64,000 nucleotides of DNA from Microthrixaceae bacterium. GTDB taxonomy: Bacteria; Actinomycetota; Acidimicrobiia; Acidimicrobiales; Acidimicrobilacustridaceae. Below are positions 62,879 through 64,000 of this stretch, one piece after another. The stretch spans positions 1-64,000 of the forward strand of contig CANFHM010000004.1 of assembly GCA_947446975.1 (NCBI GenBank). The letters run 5' to 3'. Numbering within the stretch: position 1 is the stretch's first letter; every line of letters starts with the position of its first letter. The translations under genes were made by a program, and so were the position numbers. Below the pieces are notes generated by a model. The model worked only from the letters and a program-made list of their open reading frames with translations, was not told the DNA's origin and searched no databases.

Positions 62879-63661
62879 TCAGTCCTCGAGCAGGTCGATC
62901 GCGGCGAAATCCGGGGTGCGGCGCTCGGCGAGGGCGGTGAGCGCCTCGATGTTGGCGGGGGTGCCCATGAGCTTGGCGAACGCTGCGTTCTCCCGTTCGC
63001 GGGCGGCGGCGATCGGACCGCGGATGGATTCGATGATCGTGCGCTTGCTCTCCATCAGCGAGGAGATGGACTTCCCGGCCAGTACCCGGGCATGACGCAT
63101 GGTCTCAGTGAGCAGCTCCTCGGGTGTGGTGACGCGCCAGGCCAGACCCATCTGCAGACAGTCCTCGGCGGAGAGCCATTCCGAACTCATGAGCGCCCAG
63201 GTGGCGTTGTGGCGACCGAGCAGCATCGGGAACGTGTAGCTGCTGGCGGCCTCGGGGGCCACGGCCAGATCGGTGAACGGGCAGCGGACCCGTGCCTCGG
63301 TGGACATGAACACGAGATCCGACAGCGCCAGCATCGTGGCGCCGATGCCGAGGGCGAGTCCGTTGACGGCACAGATGAGCGGCTTGGGGAACTCGACCAG
63401 CTGATCCACGAACCCGGGGAAGCCGTGCACCCCGTTGGCGATCCCACCGGTGTTGCGCTGGGCCATCTCGACGACGTCCTGACCGGCGGAGAAGGCACGG
63501 CCGGTGCCGGTGATGACCACCACGGCGACGGAACGGTCGGTGGCGGCGTCGATCAGAGCGTCGGAGGCGGCGTCGTAGAGCGCCTCGTTGAAGGAGTTGA
63601 GCGCCTCCGGCCGGTTCAGGGTGATGGTGCGGATGCGGTCGACGTCGGAGATCTCGAGCAC
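62879..63661 (-). CDS. enoyl-CoA hydratase/isomerase family protein
   Basis: A 260-residue crotonase-fold protein. The oxyanion-hole motif is GTGRAFSAGQDV near 52-63, and LALGIGATMLALSDLVF near 100 is the second; the catalytic Glu of true hydratases near 123-133 reads FTDLAVAPEAAS, where Glu is present. It acts on enoyl-CoA esters, substrate unknown. GTG 63661 is used (VLEISDVDRI), behind GAAGGTGAG. Confidence 0.9.
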   Translation of the reverse strand: MLEISDVDRIRTITLNRPEALNSFNEALYDAASDALIDAATDRSVAVVVITGTGRAFSAGQDVVEMAQRNTGGIANGVHGFPGFVDQLVEFPKPLICAVNGLALGIGATMLALSDLVFMSTEARVRCPFTDLAVAPEAASSYTFPMLLGRHNATWALMSSEWLSAEDCLQMGLAWRVTTPEELLTETMRHARVLAGKSISSLMESKRTIIESIRGPIAAARERENAAFAKLMGTPANIEALTALAERRTPDFAAIDLLED

Positions 63662-63748
63662 GGGGACTCACCTTCGGAAAGGACATGGCCAGGGGCGTTC
63701 CGTGGCTCCCCAATCGTGCCACTCCAGCACCACCGGTAACGTCGCAGC

Positions 63749-64000
63749 GTGCTGCTCGATCGTCTCCGTTCCTCCATCGACCGCATCGCGCTGCTCGATC
63801 CCGAAGGATCGCTCAGCTATCTGTCGCTGATCGAGCGCTCGCAGGGACTCTGCGAGGAGCTGTGCGCACCGAACCTCGATCGACGCGGTGAACGGGTGGC
63901 GATCCTGTGCCGTCCCGGCCGGGAGTTCACCATCGCCATCCTCGCCGTGTGGTGGGCCGGTGCCATCGCCGTGCCGCTGCATCCCGAGCATCCCGGTCCC
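63749..64000 (+). CDS. AMP-binding acyl-CoA synthetase, N-terminus only
   Basis: The first 84 residues of an ANL-superfamily enzyme, cut by the right edge. RIALLDPEGSLSYLSLIERS and RRGERVAILCRPGREFTIAILAVWWAGAIAVPLHPEHP are the usual N-terminal pattern. The P-loop motif lies beyond the window, so the subfamily is unknown. GTG start with TAACGT six bases upstream. It is divergent from the enoyl-CoA hydratase gene, with which it may share a fatty-acid role. Confidence 0.82.
   Translation, partial: MLLDRLRSSIDRIALLDPEGSLSYLSLIERSQGLCEELCAPNLDRRGERVAILCRPGREFTIAILAVWWAGAIAVPLHPEHPGP

Overview
The window is a high-GC, gene-dense bacterial chromosome segment. An actinobacterial origin is well supported: leaderless-type promoters are frequent, GTG starts are common, there is a 6C-type RNA, a DUF222/HNH gene with a mycobacterial-type SOS box, a dnaG-rpoD pair, and Tad pilus genes. 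Assignment to Acidimicrobiia-like Actinobacteria is my inference from gene content. No rRNA, CRISPR array, insertion sequence or complete mobile element was seen.

Layout. (1) 1-3560: a truncated Nudix hydrolase and an inositol-phosphatase-family enzyme on the minus strand, then a four-gene overlapping operon (unknown protein, GNAT, Fe(II)/2OG oxygenase, Fae homologue). (2) 3.5-9.5 kb: tRNA-Met, tRNA-Asn, rpoD, dnaG, glyS and an RDD membrane protein. (3) 9.5-15.5 kb: a tandem-fused class III CoA transferase, an SOS-box DUF222/HNH protein, recO and uppS. (4) 15.6-23.3 kb: a DinG-type helicase, a secreted Fn3-phosphoesterase, and the era / CNNM / ybeY / phoH operon. (5) 23.3-31.1 kb: an excisionase-type HTH protein and a nine-gene Tad/Flp pilus operon. 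(6) 31-35 kb: an MFS exporter and divergent murF and ddl sharing a 34-bp symmetric promoter. (7) 35-42 kb: a TetR regulator and a lipid-type operon (acyl reductase-HAD fusion, zinc dehydrogenase, LarA-like protein, acyltransferase). (8) 42-51 kb: aconitase, citrate synthase, a BKACE enzyme, a carboxyltransferase and a 6C-type RNA. (9) 51-59.3 kb: quinone oxidoreductase, molybdopterin oxidoreductase, then a minus-strand run of glycosyltransferase-like, MFS, DUF7064-like and GH13 genes. (10) 59.3-64 kb: tRNA-Val, tRNA-Cys, an LPYTG surface protein flanked by two related hairpins, a secreted Gly/His-rich protein, an enoyl-CoA hydratase and the start of an AMP-binding enzyme.

How they work together. 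Much of the window is housekeeping (transcription, replication, translation, cell wall, TCA cycle). Two accessory operons look the most original. In one, an Fe(II)/2OG oxygenase, a class that can release formaldehyde, is translationally coupled to a formaldehyde-activating-enzyme homologue. In the other, a TetR-controlled operon combines a fatty-acyl-reductase/HAD fusion, a dehydrogenase, an acyltransferase and a LarA-family protein. That LarA homologue keeps the spacing of three key residues (His126, Lys202, His218) but lacks one catalytic histidine.
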